A stretch of 61,062 bases of DNA, taken from positions 1-61,062 of the forward strand of contig JAFUXG010000028.1 in assembly GCA_017470935.1 (NCBI GenBank), written 5' to 3'. This document shows positions 40,717-50,288 of the stretch, in pieces. Numbering within the stretch: position 1 is the first letter of the stretch; each line of letters opens with the position of its first letter. The notes under the pieces were generated by a model. That model was given only the letters and a program-made list of their open reading frames with translations, was not told the origin of the DNA and made no database searches. This stretch comes from Lachnospiraceae bacterium (GTDB lineage: Bacteria; Bacillota; Clostridia; Lachnospirales; Lachnospiraceae). The position numbers were made by a program, and so were the translations under genes.

Positions 40717-43700
40717 ATGATGACTGAAGATAATAATGGTAATGGGATTTTTAATAATGCCGAAATGTACATTATCGAACAGCTTTTGACATATAGAAAA
40801 CAGTATATTAATTCCATATTGGGCAATGAGAAGGACAAGAAAAATGAGCTCTTGAAGCAAAAGGGCGAGTGGGATCATAAGCTCAATGGTTTCAAAAATG
40901 AAAGGGATGTCCGTGAAAGGATAAGACTTGAGGATATTAATGCCCAGATCGATCATTACAATAAGCAGAAGGAAAACGGCAGAAAAGACTATGTTAATGC
41001 CATGAGGGAGATTGACAACCGCATTGACCAGATCAAGAAGAAGATTGATGTGCTCGACAAGCTGAAGAGATTTGGCGGGGATGATCCGGTAAACATGCTG
41101 AAGGCAAAGAGATGTTTTCTTGATGCGGTTTCTCTGCTTGAGGAGGAGAAGAAGAAGCTTACCTCCGAATATGAGGGCTCTAATAATGAGCTTATGACGG
41201 AATATGAGAAAAGCATCAGTGATATAGAGAGTGCAACCAAGGGAAAGCTTCAGGGAATTGATGAAAGAAAACAGGCTGACAGCAGTGAATATGATGAGAT
41301 ATGCAAAGAGATTGAGAAAAAGCATGCGGAGATCACTTTAGACATTAACAGACAGTTTGAGAAGCTATTGAAGGAGAGTTCTGAAAAGCACAGTCTTACA
41401 GAATATCTTGAAGATGCAAAGAGTTATATGATATCAGGGAATAACTATGTATGCCCGTCTGATATGCCGAGTCATATCCATTTTGGCAGTATTTTTGTAA
41501 ATGTCAAAAAGACCTTTGAGACAGCAAAGGGCTTTGACAGGCTGTTTCTTAATTATGCTGGAGAGATAGTTTCAGATGATGAAAAAAGGATGTCTATTAA
41601 GGTGCCTTATATGCAAAGCTTTAAGGATGGGGTTTCACTGATAATCAAGCATAATGGCAGCAATCCTACAAAGGATATCCTTAAGGATATAGTGCTTAAG
41701 ACCTTGATGTATTTTCCTGCCGGCAAGGTGGTGACTACCATGATAGATCCCAAGGGCCTTGGTGGAAGCTTTGCTGGTCTTGGAAGACTGGGCGGAGATA
41801 AGAACATATGGCTCCGTGACACAAAGATATGGAGTGAGGAGACTGAGATTGAGGCTGCCATAGACAGATTCAGAGAGACTGCTGAGAATTGGATACAGAT
41901 ATATGGCGGGGATAAAGAAGCCCTTTTTGACAAGGAGCAGCTCAAGCTTCTTGCCATAATGGATTTCCCTCAGCATTTCAGCAGCAGGGCATTGGATGGC
42001 CTTTCTGCAGTGATACGCAACTGCCATGATACAGGTACTATTGTATATATAATGACGTCAAAGGAAGAGCTTGACAGGCTTCTTGCAGAAGCTCCGGAAA
42101 GATATGAGGATTTCAGGAACTGTGTTGTGATCGAGCAGCAGGCGGACAGAAATGATTTTGTCATAAAGGGGCATGAGCATTTTCATGTTACATTGGAAGG
42201 TCTTGGCGATATCAGGAGGAATGCAGGTGATATTGTTTCCGTTATTTCCAAGGGCGCCGATTCATACCAGCCTCCGATTATTCCATTTTCGTCTTTATAT
42301 GAAAATGATATGCTGGATTCAAATAACTGGTTTACTGGTAATCCAAGGAGCTTTTCTGTGCCTATCGGCTATCATTCATTTAATGCGCCAATGTCCTTAT
42401 CCTTTGGTGCGGTCAATGATACCAAACAGAATGTGCTTATAGAGGGAATGCCAAGGAGCGGTAAGACCAATCTGCTGCACAATATCATTTTGGGCGGTCT
42501 CATTAATTATAATCCCCAGTACCTTCAATTTTATCTGATCGACTTTAAGGATGGGGTTGAGTTCAGGGAGTATGCAGATTATTATCTTCCGGGGATTAAG
42601 GTGGTTGCAGTGGATGCCCAGAGAGAATTTGCACTTAACATTTTGGAAGAATTAGTCCTTGAAATGACAAGAAGAAATAATGAGTTTGGCAGGGTGGGAA
42701 CCAATGATATTGAGTCCTATAACAGGAGTGTGGGAGTAGCAGATATAATGCCGCGGATCGTTCTTATATTTGATGAGATAACAGCATTGTTTTCTAACAA
42801 TGATGCTGTTTCCGAGGCGTGCCTTGATCATTTGATCCGTATTCAGACCAAGGGCGGCAATGTGGGAGTCCACACCATACTTGCCACCCAGGATTATAAC
42901 CAGTGCAGCGGTGTTTCGGTGGAGCGTGACTTCTCTCTGGCAAAGGTGAGGATTGTGACCTTTGGAAGAGATGACACCAAATGCTCAATATTAAAGAGCA
43001 CTGACGGAATGGCTATCGGAAGGATAGGAAGTGCTCTGTTTAATGATAATGGAGGAGAGGCTTCTAATAACAGGTATCTCAGGGTTGCCACGAGCAAGCG
43101 GGAGGCACTGCCTGATGGGGAACCCACAAGACAAGATTATCTTGAAAGGCTTCACGAATATTACAGTCAGGCTGCTGATATATATTCAGAATATGAAACC
43201 CATGTGTGGACCCAGGACATGGAGAAGAATCCCAACATTTATTTTAACCGCGTGCTGTTGAATGCAGATGATGATCTTGCTTTAAGTGCAGTAACACTGG
43301 CGCCTGGGAATGATATTGGACTGCTTGTGGGTAATGGAATACGCAATAATTATCATACATTTGCACTTAAGAATGAAGACAAGGAAAATCTGCTGATTCT
43401 CGGTTTGGCAGAGGCTGGAAGCAGCCGGATGGTGGAGAGCGTTGTTATAAGCATGCTCCTTAGTATAGTCTGCGAGTCTGCAATCAAGGGCAAGACGGCA
43501 ACGCAGATATATATTCTTGACGGCTCTGTAAGGAGTGGCATAGGTCACAGGGATGATAAGAAGGTTAAGCTGTCGGATATGGCTGAGCTCTTTGATATTG
43601 TGAATTACTACAGGGTGCGTGACTTAAGCTTTATTGCACTTTTAAAGGATCTGTCTGCTGTTATCGATGAAAGGCTTGACAATGCTATGGAATACCAGCC

Positions 43701-44106
43701 CATTTATCTTTTCATCAATAAGATTGATGATATGGAGTTCTATTTCAGCAGCAGTGCTGATGTGGGAAAGGAAGACGGCAGAACACTGCTCAATAAGATA
43801 CTTTTCAGAGGAGCTTCGGTGGGAGTTCATGTGATAATAACAGGAGAGTATTATGATGTGGTTGTATCAAGGATACTTAATGACAGTGTAAATGAGTTCT
43901 TCAATAAGAGGATCGCAGTTCATTTAGAGGACAGTGCCGACCAGTTCCGGCTTGTGTATAAGAGGGAGCTTAGTACCACAGGTAATAATGACAGGATCGC
44001 GATCATGTATGACAGGATTTCAGAGGAGGCAGAGGTGGACATGTTCTCCGTATACGATATTCCTGACTATTCATGGGTGGAAGAGATAGCGGATGTGCTG
44101 ATGTGA
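40717..44106 (+). CDS. FtsK/SpoIIIE-type ATPase with coiled-coil N-terminus
   Basis: About 1129 residues from ATG 40717 (GGGGG nearby). Residues about 25-225 are a long Lys/Glu coiled coil. A linker domain follows, then an FtsK-type motor with Walker A GMPRSGKTN (about 577-585), Walker B VLIFDEITALF (about 685) and the ATQDYN sensor. A second RecA-like domain from about 880 has ILGLAEAGSSRMVES in place of a P-loop, so it is probably inactive, as in EssC-like proteins. No membrane segment is evident. It would move DNA or protein through a hexameric pore. It leads the cluster that continues to the AAA+ gene at 50387. Confidence 0.8.
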   Translation: MMTEDNNGNGIFNNAEMYIIEQLLTYRKQYINSILGNEKDKKNELLKQKGEWDHKLNGFKNERDVRERIRLEDINAQIDHYNKQKENGRKDYVNAMREIDNRIDQIKKKIDVLDKLKRFGGDDPVNMLKAKRCFLDAVSLLEEEKKKLTSEYEGSNNELMTEYEKSISDIESATKGKLQGIDERKQADSSEYDEICKEIEKKHAEITLDINRQFEKLLKESSEKHSLTEYLEDAKSYMISGNNYVCPSDMPSHIHFGSIFVNVKKTFETAKGFDRLFLNYAGEIVSDDEKRMSIKVPYMQSFKDGVSLIIKHNGSNPTKDILKDIVLKTLMYFPAGKVVTTMIDPKGLGGSFAGLGRLGGDKNIWLRDTKIWSEETEIEAAIDRFRETAENWIQIYGGDKEALFDKEQLKLLAIMDFPQHFSSRALDGLSAVIRNCHDTGTIVYIMTSKEELDRLLAEAPERYEDFRNCVVIEQQADRNDFVIKGHEHFHVTLEGLGDIRRNAGDIVSVISKGADSYQPPIIPFSSLYENDMLDSNNWFTGNPRSFSVPIGYHSFNAPMSLSFGAVNDTKQNVLIEGMPRSGKTNLLHNIILGGLINYNPQYLQFYLIDFKDGVEFREYADYYLPGIKVVAVDAQREFALNILEELVLEMTRRNNEFGRVGTNDIESYNRSVGVADIMPRIVLIFDEITALFSNNDAVSEACLDHLIRIQTKGGNVGVHTILATQDYNQCSGVSVERDFSLAKVRIVTFGRDDTKCSILKSTDGMAIGRIGSALFNDNGGEASNNRYLRVATSKREALPDGEPTRQDYLERLHEYYSQAADIYSEYETHVWTQDMEKNPNIYFNRVLLNADDDLALSAVTLAPGNDIGLLVGNGIRNNYHTFALKNEDKENLLILGLAEAGSSRMVESVVISMLLSIVCESAIKGKTATQIYILDGSVRSGIGHRDDKKVKLSDMAELFDIVNYYRVRDLSFIALLKDLSAVIDERLDNAMEYQPIYLFINKIDDMEFYFSSSADVGKEDGRTLLNKILFRGASVGVHVIITGEYYDVVVSRILNDSVNEFFNKRIAVHLEDSADQFRLVYKRELSTTGNNDRIAIMYDRISEEAEVDMFSVYDIPDYSWVEEIADVLM

Positions 44107-44166
44107 TATATCTTATGGTCAGGAAAGGAAGGTCGAGCGAAGCGAAGACTTTACTTTCACCCGATA
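44106..44166 (+). repeat. Dispersed palindromic repeat, copy A
   Basis: TATATCTTATGGTCAGGAAA through GGTCGAGCGAAGCGAAGAC to CTTTCACCCGATAATA lies right at the stop of the FtsK-like gene. It matches copy B (36699-36760, opposite orientation) with a few changes. Confidence 0.8.
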
Positions 44167-44184
44167 ATAATGGGGAGGTCTGAA

Positions 44185-44484
44185 ATGGCGTATAGTTTGG
44201 ATGAGGCTGAGAAGCTGGTAAAGGAAGGAATAGAATTGACATCTGATATTATGGATGGAATATATTCTTCGAAAAGGAAGAAGATAGTTGTTCTTCTGGT
44301 TGTTTTATTGGTAGTACTGGCTTTTGGGGCGGCAGGCATATGGATTGCTGGATACCCTAGTTATTCAGTTGCCATAGGTGTGGGAGGAGTTTTGATACTT
44401 ATTGTTCTTATGGTACATGGTATAAAGAAGCTGCAGGGACTGAAAAGAGAGCTGGATGCGCTCTATCATTATATGAGTTATTAG
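44185..44484 (+). CDS. Small membrane protein with two transmembrane helices
   Basis: 99 residues from ATG 44185, which follows GGGGAGGTCTGAA. Residues about 30-50 (KKIVVLLVVLLVVLAFGAA) and 55-80 (YSVAIGVGGVLILIVLMVHG) are membrane helices with a short loop; the N-terminal 27 residues are acidic and the tail basic, ending YHYMSY. It is the only obvious membrane protein of the cluster and might anchor the ATPases. Confidence 0.7.
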   Translation: MAYSLDEAEKLVKEGIELTSDIMDGIYSSKRKKIVVLLVVLLVVLAFGAAGIWIAGYPSYSVAIGVGGVLILIVLMVHGIKKLQGLKRELDALYHYMSY

Positions 44485-44498
44485 CGGGGGACAGATGT

Positions 44499-44972
44499 AT
44501 GCAGCGTGAAGAGAATATAAGTGAAAATAATATAAAGCTTATAGAGGGATACAGAAACGCGCTTTCTTCTATGCCGGATTCATTGATGGAGGCAAAGGAG
44601 TGTGTAAAGAGAAAGTATGCAGGGCTTGGGAAAAATTCAGACATACAGGCCTTGAACATGCCCGATGCTATTGGAAATTCCGAAATGCAGGCTTTGAGCA
44701 TGCCTGACAATGCCAGGAATTTTGGGTCACAGAATTTAGACAGATATGGCGGTGCTAAAGCTCCCACAGCAGCAGATTCAACAAAAGCAGGAAGGACAGA
44801 AGTGGATGATAATGCACCCTTTTACGAGGTGCTTTACAGATTAAAGCTGTCAGCGGATATAGAAAGCTGTAAGAAGGCAGCGACAATGCTTAGGGATTAT
44901 CTTACGGAAAAGCCAGGGTGTGTTATGGGTGAAACAATGCTTGAAGTGATCGGTGAACAGTTAGAGGATTGA
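44499..44972 (+). CDS. Unknown 157-residue cluster protein
   Basis: Starts at ATG 44499, 14 bases after the membrane-protein stop. A helical N-terminus (NNIKLIEGYRNALSSMPDSLMEAKECVKRKY) is followed by a low-complexity middle with two IQALNMPD/MQALSMPD copies, then a helical end. The 3' end is one base from the next start. No family recognised; operon position implies a role with the FtsK-like ATPase. Confidence 0.6.
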   Translation: MQREENISENNIKLIEGYRNALSSMPDSLMEAKECVKRKYAGLGKNSDIQALNMPDAIGNSEMQALSMPDNARNFGSQNLDRYGGAKAPTAADSTKAGRTEVDDNAPFYEVLYRLKLSADIESCKKAATMLRDYLTEKPGCVMGETMLEVIGEQLED

Positions 44973-44973
44973 T

Positions 44974-46029
44974 ATGGATTATTTGGGTGTAATGTATCTG
45001 GCTAATTTCATAAAAAATGAAGTGGATGACCGGCAGGAGGCCATTGACGGCATATATAAGAATGCTGTGCAGGAATCGGAATCATTTAAGGAATTAGAAG
45101 AGCTGAAAAACAGGATAATTTTTTTTGATAATGGAGCAGGCGGCACACTCTTTAAGGAATGTAATGAGCTTATGAGAGACATTTACGCATCGCCTGATAA
45201 TAACAGGGATATTCTTTACAGAATGAAAAATCTTGCAAAGGATATTAGGACTGAAGAGGCAAGATCCATGAAGGTGTTAGAGGAGCTTGGCGCAGATGGA
45301 CTTTGCCTGGTGGACAAGGAGACGGGGGATAGGTTTGGGAAAGCCCTTAATATTCTTGCATCCTCGCTTATATATATGCTGCTGATAACAGAAGGGGCGG
45401 CGGGGATCGATGGGCTTTCATGGAATGGCAATAATTCACTTAATGTTAAGCTTGCCGCGTTGAATAATGATATCCTGGGAAGATTATCAGGTAGTGCCAC
45501 AGATATTTTTTTCTGGAAAATGATGAGAGCGCAGGATGACAGGACAATAAGCTTTTGTGGGTACAGGTACCAGGTGGAGTATATTTCCTATGAGGAGTAC
45601 CTTGCCGGCAAGGAGGCAATGAAACCCATTGGCGATAATCTGTATATGGCGGGATTTGTAGCAGAGGAAGACGCGCTGCAGACGGTCTATGTGGGTATGG
45701 GGAATATTGTTCCCTGCAGGGCAAGGGAGTGTATAGAAAGGCTTAAGGATAACAGGCTTGTGAAAGATGATTATTTCGGACAGGTTACAGAGGAGGTGGC
45801 GGCTTATAATGACAAGGGACTTTTGAATCTGCTTGAAATTATGTCTGAAGGGAAAATGTATGTTGTCTCTCCAAGGAAGGCCTGTGACCTTATGAATCAG
45901 TTTGTAAATGCAAGGGAGATACACTATAGAAAAAGACGGGGACTGTGCCTTTTTTGCGGAAGGAAGCTTATCTCAGGGCTTGTGTGCAAGGGACATTTTG
46001 ATACTCACAAGAGAGTGTACTATCAATAG
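44974..46029 (+). CDS. Unknown 351-residue cluster protein with C-terminal zinc finger
   Basis: ATG 44974 comes right after the previous stop, so translation is coupled. The N-terminal half is helical (DDRQEAIDGIYKNAVQESESF). The middle has a beta-rich section YLAGKEAMKPIGDNLYMAGFVAEEDA. The end, LCLFCGRKLISGLVCKGHFDTH, is a Cys2-Cys-His zinc-binding motif. No named family is recognised. Confidence 0.6.
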   Translation: MDYLGVMYLANFIKNEVDDRQEAIDGIYKNAVQESESFKELEELKNRIIFFDNGAGGTLFKECNELMRDIYASPDNNRDILYRMKNLAKDIRTEEARSMKVLEELGADGLCLVDKETGDRFGKALNILASSLIYMLLITEGAAGIDGLSWNGNNSLNVKLAALNNDILGRLSGSATDIFFWKMMRAQDDRTISFCGYRYQVEYISYEEYLAGKEAMKPIGDNLYMAGFVAEEDALQTVYVGMGNIVPCRARECIERLKDNRLVKDDYFGQVTEEVAAYNDKGLLNLLEIMSEGKMYVVSPRKACDLMNQFVNAREIHYRKRRGLCLFCGRKLISGLVCKGHFDTHKRVYYQ

Positions 46030-46045
46030 TTGAAAGGATTGTGAA

Positions 46046-46624
46046 ATGACAGATGGGGGCATGGTCAATCTGGCAAGAATATATTATCCGGTTACTGTCT
46101 TAGGACCGGGAAAAAGGGTTGGAATATGGCTTGCCGGCTGTGATCGTAACTGTCCGGGCTGTATATCGCCGGAGCTTAAGACAAGCAGCAGCGGGACATA
46201 TGTTGAAGTGACTGAGATCATGAAGAATATTCAGAAGCTGTGTTCCGATGCAGAGGGCTTTACCATTTCGGGAGGAGAACCATTTACTTCGCCGGAGGGG
46301 CTTTGTGCCCTCGTAAGGGAGATTTCCAAAATGTCTGAGGACATTATTATTTTCACTGGCTATAGGCTTTCTGAGCTTATGGAAATGAGAGATGACAATG
46401 TGGATTATATTTTAGACAATATAAGCGTGCTGGTGGATGGACCATACATTGAAGCGCTTAATGATGGCAGGGGGCTTAGGGGCTCCTCAAACCAGAATAT
46501 ACATGTTTTCAAAAATGCAAAGCGGTACGTCAATCTAAGTGATTGTGAGCGGAGTCTTCAGGTTGTGGTGAATAATGACAGGGTAATGACCATAGGAATG
46601 CCGGTGGTGAATGAAGATGATTAA
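46046..46624 (+). CDS. Radical-SAM activase-like protein (4Fe-4S single cluster domain)
   Basis: 192 residues. GIWLAGCDRNCPGCISPEL carries the CxxxCxxC cluster motif, followed by FTISGGEPFTSPEGL and IIIFTGYRLSEL, as in NrdG/PflA-type activases; SAM-binding GGEP is intact. Small proteins of this kind generate a glycyl radical or a deoxyadenosyl radical for a partner. No glycyl-radical enzyme is in the window, so the partner may be a cluster protein. ATG 46046 follows AAAGGATTG. The end overlaps the kinase start by 14 bases. Confidence 0.85.
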   Translation: MTDGGMVNLARIYYPVTVLGPGKRVGIWLAGCDRNCPGCISPELKTSSSGTYVEVTEIMKNIQKLCSDAEGFTISGGEPFTSPEGLCALVREISKMSEDIIIFTGYRLSELMEMRDDNVDYILDNISVLVDGPYIEALNDGRGLRGSSNQNIHVFKNAKRYVNLSDCERSLQVVVNNDRVMTIGMPVVNEDD

Positions 46625-48290
46625 CAGTGATGAGACAATAATAGATCAAAACCGAATTAACAGTGATGAAACCATTATGGAGCAAAGGCGGATAAACGTT
46701 GATAAAGCGATGGCTGGGCAGAGCCGGATAAATAGTGACGCAACCGTACTGGATCAGGGTGATTTGCTGGAAGGCGGAGTGAAAGCTGTAGGCGGGACGC
46801 CGGGGACTCCTGATGACTTTATGCTTGAGGACTATCACGTGACGGGGAGGCTGTCAAGGGGAGCTCAGGCTGAAGTGTTTCTTGCGGAGAAGGATAAGAA
46901 AAAATATGTGGTCAAGCTTTATGGACGTGACTGGCAGCCTGTGAAGCTGCTCAGGGATTTTTTTAAGGAGAACCGGCACGATAATATTATGCCGGTTATA
47001 GTGTCAGGCAGGGAGCTTGGAAGATATTATGAGATCTATCCTTATTATGAATACGGAACATTGGAGCATTATGTGAGGGAGAATGGAACTCTTTCAGTTG
47101 AGTTTATCAAAAAATATGTGGTGCCCTCAGTTAATGAAGGGCTTCACTTTCTGCATACTAACCGCATTGTCCACTGTGATATCAAGCCTGTCAACTTGTA
47201 TCTTGATAAAAATGGTGACAATTGGAGAGTGGTAATAGGGGATCTTGGCTCCTGCAGAGTGATGGACAGTGACGGGCTGGTGAGGGCGTCTCTGGAGGGG
47301 ACGGTGAATTTCTCTGTGCCGGTGGAGGATTATTATGGAGTTAAAACCTTTCCAAAGGAGTATGATTATGCTTCGTTGGGAATCACCTTATACAGCCTTT
47401 ATACAAATGCGCGTCTTATGGAGGGAATGGAGCTTGATGAAAGAGCCCGGCTGTGGGACAGAAGTGTTGAGATACCCGTTGATGACATAAGACTTAAGTC
47501 ATTGCTTTCAGGACTTATAGACAAGGATTTTGAAAATGTATGGGGATATGAGGAGCTTAAGAGATGGAGTGGGACCGGCTGGAATTCCAGCAGGAAAAGA
47601 AGAACAGCAAGGCGGCAGGACAAGAAGCCTTCACCACTCATATTTGGTAATATAAATGGCAGCATGACAAGGGTGTCAACGCTCCATGAATTAACTGACA
47701 CATGCAAAAAAAACTGGGAGCTTGCCAGAACGGTTATTAAAAGATTTGATACCCTGCAATTTATCAGGCAGTTTGATTCAGGCCTTTATGACAGGGTGGA
47801 GAAGGAGCTTAAAAGCAGGAGCAGTAATGAAGATATCATATTGTTCAGGGCTTTATATACAATAGAAAAAGGTAACAGGATATGCTACAGGGGTGAGGAT
47901 ATGGGCACCCTCTCTGATTTCCTTGAAAGGCTGGAAAACAGGGATGAGTTAGCTATTGAATTTGTGATATACGATCTGTTCACATTTTATATGGAGATAA
48001 TGGGCGCTGAATCATCTGACATAGACAGGGTTGACGAGCTGGTAAAGCTTAACAGGCTTAACGCACTTGGAATGCATGGACTTATTGAGGGTATCTGCAG
48101 AGCCTTTAGGGATGACCAGCATTTGAAGCTGGAAGAGGCATGCATTGATAACATGAATGACTTTGTGGATTATATTGCAGATAAAAGCCCAAGGGATATT
48201 AATATGCTTTTGAAAAAGGAAAAGGTACAGGCATGGTTTATCGCCATGGGCTTTGCAAAGGAAGTTGAGGAATTAAAGACGCTGATATAA
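46611..48290 (+). CDS. Ser/Thr protein kinase with N-terminal phospho-repeat region
   Basis: 559 residues. Residues 4-51 are four 12-residue repeats (INSDETIIDQNR, INSDETIMEQRR, INVDKAMAGQSR, INSDATVLDQGD). The kinase domain follows: GRLSRGAQAEVF glycine loop (about 78), Lys in YVVKLY (about 101), IVHCDIKPVNLYLD catalytic loop and GDLGS replacing DFG. The APE segment is degenerate (SVPVE). The catalytic Lys, Asp and Asn are present, so it is probably active. The C-terminal 230 residues are helical and unknown. It would phosphorylate the cluster's proteins and perhaps its own repeats for binding by the FHA protein. Confidence 0.85.
   Translation: MKMINSDETIIDQNRINSDETIMEQRRINVDKAMAGQSRINSDATVLDQGDLLEGGVKAVGGTPGTPDDFMLEDYHVTGRLSRGAQAEVFLAEKDKKKYVVKLYGRDWQPVKLLRDFFKENRHDNIMPVIVSGRELGRYYEIYPYYEYGTLEHYVRENGTLSVEFIKKYVVPSVNEGLHFLHTNRIVHCDIKPVNLYLDKNGDNWRVVIGDLGSCRVMDSDGLVRASLEGTVNFSVPVEDYYGVKTFPKEYDYASLGITLYSLYTNARLMEGMELDERARLWDRSVEIPVDDIRLKSLLSGLIDKDFENVWGYEELKRWSGTGWNSSRKRRTARRQDKKPSPLIFGNINGSMTRVSTLHELTDTCKKNWELARTVIKRFDTLQFIRQFDSGLYDRVEKELKSRSSNEDIILFRALYTIEKGNRICYRGEDMGTLSDFLERLENRDELAIEFVIYDLFTFYMEIMGAESSDIDRVDELVKLNRLNALGMHGLIEGICRAFRDDQHLKLEEACIDNMNDFVDYIADKSPRDINMLLKKEKVQAWFIAMGFAKEVEELKTLI
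46620..46763 (+). repeat. Four 36-bp coding repeats in the kinase gene
   Basis: Each 36-bp unit encodes I-N-S/V-D-x-x-x-x-x-Q plus two residues. Three units place Thr three residues before an acidic residue (TIID, TIME, TVLD); the third unit has lost the Thr. Confidence 0.85.
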
Positions 48291-48343
48291 ACTATATGGT
48301 ATGCAGCAGCTTATATTACATGTGATATACGGAGGTTAGTGAA

Positions 48344-49549
48344 ATGAGCCAGTCTTTTTTTAAATATGAAACCCAGGAAGAAATATGCGAGCGTCTCAAG
48401 CGTTTGAGATTCAAAATGCTTAAGGATCAGCTGCGTAAGGCCAGATATCATATGGATAGACAGAAGGAGGCGCTTGATGATAGTCTTAAGAAAAATGTCA
48501 AGGGTGCCGAGACGGGCTTTGCATTTTCAGATTCGGCAGTGAGTGATGTCCTGACAGAGGATATGGGAACAGATATTGATAAGGATATGACGGACATTGC
48601 TGAAGTCAGTGGCCTTTACGGAAAGTTTAATGAAAACAACGATAAGATTGATGGATTGAAGGATGGGAGCGGAGCTTTATCTGCAGATGTAAAACGCAGA
48701 GAGAGGATGAATCTGTCCCATTACCTTGAAGCGGATAAGAGGTTTCAGGATGAAGCAGCAGCAAGACTTAAAGAAATACTTGCAAGGCTTAATGAGAGAG
48801 ATCCTGATTCAGACAAGGCAAGGGCAGAATATGAAAGGCTTAAGGATAATATAGACGCCATAATGTCTAATGCCTCATATTCCTCGGAACAGATTGTCAG
48901 TATGGTGGAGAAACGGGTCACCATTTACATTGAGAACCGTAATTATGATAATTCTGCACTGGATGAGGATCTGCTGCTGGATTACAAAACCCTGTGCATA
49001 CTCTTAGGCGAGGAGGAGCAGGAGCTTTCTGTGGAACAGCTAAAGAGCAGGGTTGACAATATGCTTGAGGAGTATCTGGCACGTAATGACAAAGAGGTGG
49101 TGGCAGAGCTTATAAATGAAGCCCTTGTCAATCTGGGAATGAAGGTAGACAGCTGCTGTGTCCTTGATGGAGAGACGGAGGGGGAACTGTACTCCTCAGG
49201 TGAGGGAGGAAAATGCAAGGTGTTTGTCTCCTGCAATGCTTCAGGGGTTATGATTGAGCCTGTTAATACTGATACAGGCGCTGCAGAGGAGGAAATCCTT
49301 GAATCACAGAGAAGCATATGTAAAGCGGAGCAAAGCATTGTGGAGGAGGCACTCAAAAGCGGTATTGTACTTAAAAAGGTATATTCCAACGAACATCCTG
49401 TGGAGATGATGGCAACGGAAAAGGATATACAGGTAAATGAAAGCGCGAAGGAAGCTTCAGATGACAGATTTGAGAGAATAAGAGATTACAATAGGATGAA
49501 AAGAAGCAGACGCAGACGTGAGAAGGCAAGGGAAATGAGAAATGAGTAA
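48344..49549 (+). CDS. Unknown coiled-coil cluster protein
   Basis: 401 residues from ATG 48344 (ACGGAGGTTAGTGAA). Largely helical with Lys/Glu/Arg-rich coiled coil at 15-50 and 130-190, and a basic C-terminus (MKRSRRRREKAREM). The middle has VSCNASGVMIEP. No domain recognised. The stop overlaps the FHA start by 8 bases. Confidence 0.65.
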   Translation: MSQSFFKYETQEEICERLKRLRFKMLKDQLRKARYHMDRQKEALDDSLKKNVKGAETGFAFSDSAVSDVLTEDMGTDIDKDMTDIAEVSGLYGKFNENNDKIDGLKDGSGALSADVKRRERMNLSHYLEADKRFQDEAAARLKEILARLNERDPDSDKARAEYERLKDNIDAIMSNASYSSEQIVSMVEKRVTIYIENRNYDNSALDEDLLLDYKTLCILLGEEEQELSVEQLKSRVDNMLEEYLARNDKEVVAELINEALVNLGMKVDSCCVLDGETEGELYSSGEGGKCKVFVSCNASGVMIEPVNTDTGAAEEEILESQRSICKAEQSIVEEALKSGIVLKKVYSNEHPVEMMATEKDIQVNESAKEASDDRFERIRDYNRMKRSRRRREKAREMRNE

Positions 49550-50288
49550 ATGTATTGTGTGTGAATGTGCAAGTATATTAACATACGAGCCTCCTAAGGA
49601 GAGACCGCCATTAAAATGTCCTAACTGCGGCAGGGATACGAGGCATTATGCCTCCATGAAGGAGGATGACCCCAGGGTCAGGATGCTGGTGGAGAAGTAT
49701 AAGACACGTCTTGGTGATACAGAGGCTGCAGCAGGCGTGGCAGACAGTGGCGTTACGCAGCCTGCAGCAGGTGTGGCAGACAGTGGCGTTACGCAGGCTG
49801 CAGCAGGCGTGGCAGACAGTGGCGTTACGCAGCCTGCAGCCGGCATGGAAGGCAGCAGCATTAGGCAGCCTGCAGCTGGTGTGGCAAGCTATGGCATTAC
49901 GCAGTCTGCAGACGATATGCCAGGCAGCGGCGGGAAGCAGCAAGAGGGGAAGCCACAGTATTGTCTTGTGAGCAAGGACGGAGAAGTGCAAATAAAAATC
50001 CCAGATGGGGGCGGAGTTATAGGCAGAACTGCAGTCGGAGGAGAGGAGCTTGCACACAACGGAAGGATAAGCAGAGAGCATGTTAAGCTTACTCCTGCAA
50101 AACGGGCCTTAGGAGTCATGGCAGAGGATCTCAGTGCCAATGGAACATTTGTTGACGGGAGAAGACTTACAAAGAATGATCGTGAGTTTGTGGTTATCGG
50201 AAGCGTAATCAAAATGGGCGGAGAAGAATTTGTCTTGGAGATGGTAGAGCCCAAGCAAGGATGCGGAACTGGAACAGTATCTTTGTGA
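49542..50288 (+). CDS. Zinc-ribbon and FHA-domain protein
   Basis: 248 residues. An N-terminal zinc ribbon (CECA and CPNCG) is followed by six 12-residue repeats (AAAGVADSGVTQ-like, residues about 62-133) and a C-terminal FHA domain with GGGVIGRTAVGGEEL, ISREHVKLTP and DLSANGTFVDGRRL; the Arg, Ser, His and Asn that bind phosphothreonine are present. It would read the phosphorylated Thr repeats of the kinase two genes upstream and carry them to partners. Confidence 0.85.
   Translation: MSKCIVCECASILTYEPPKERPPLKCPNCGRDTRHYASMKEDDPRVRMLVEKYKTRLGDTEAAAGVADSGVTQPAAGVADSGVTQAAAGVADSGVTQPAAGMEGSSIRQPAAGVASYGITQSADDMPGSGGKQQEGKPQYCLVSKDGEVQIKIPDGGGVIGRTAVGGEELAHNGRISREHVKLTPAKRALGVMAEDLSANGTFVDGRRLTKNDREFVVIGSVIKMGGEEFVLEMVEPKQGCGTGTVSL
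49725..49940 (+). repeat. Six 36-bp coding repeats in the FHA gene
   Basis: Units such as CCTGCAGCAGGTGTGGCAGA (continuing to GTTACGCAG) repeat six times. The first three are nearly identical, the last three diverged. They encode a flexible Ala/Gly/Val linker. Confidence 0.9.
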
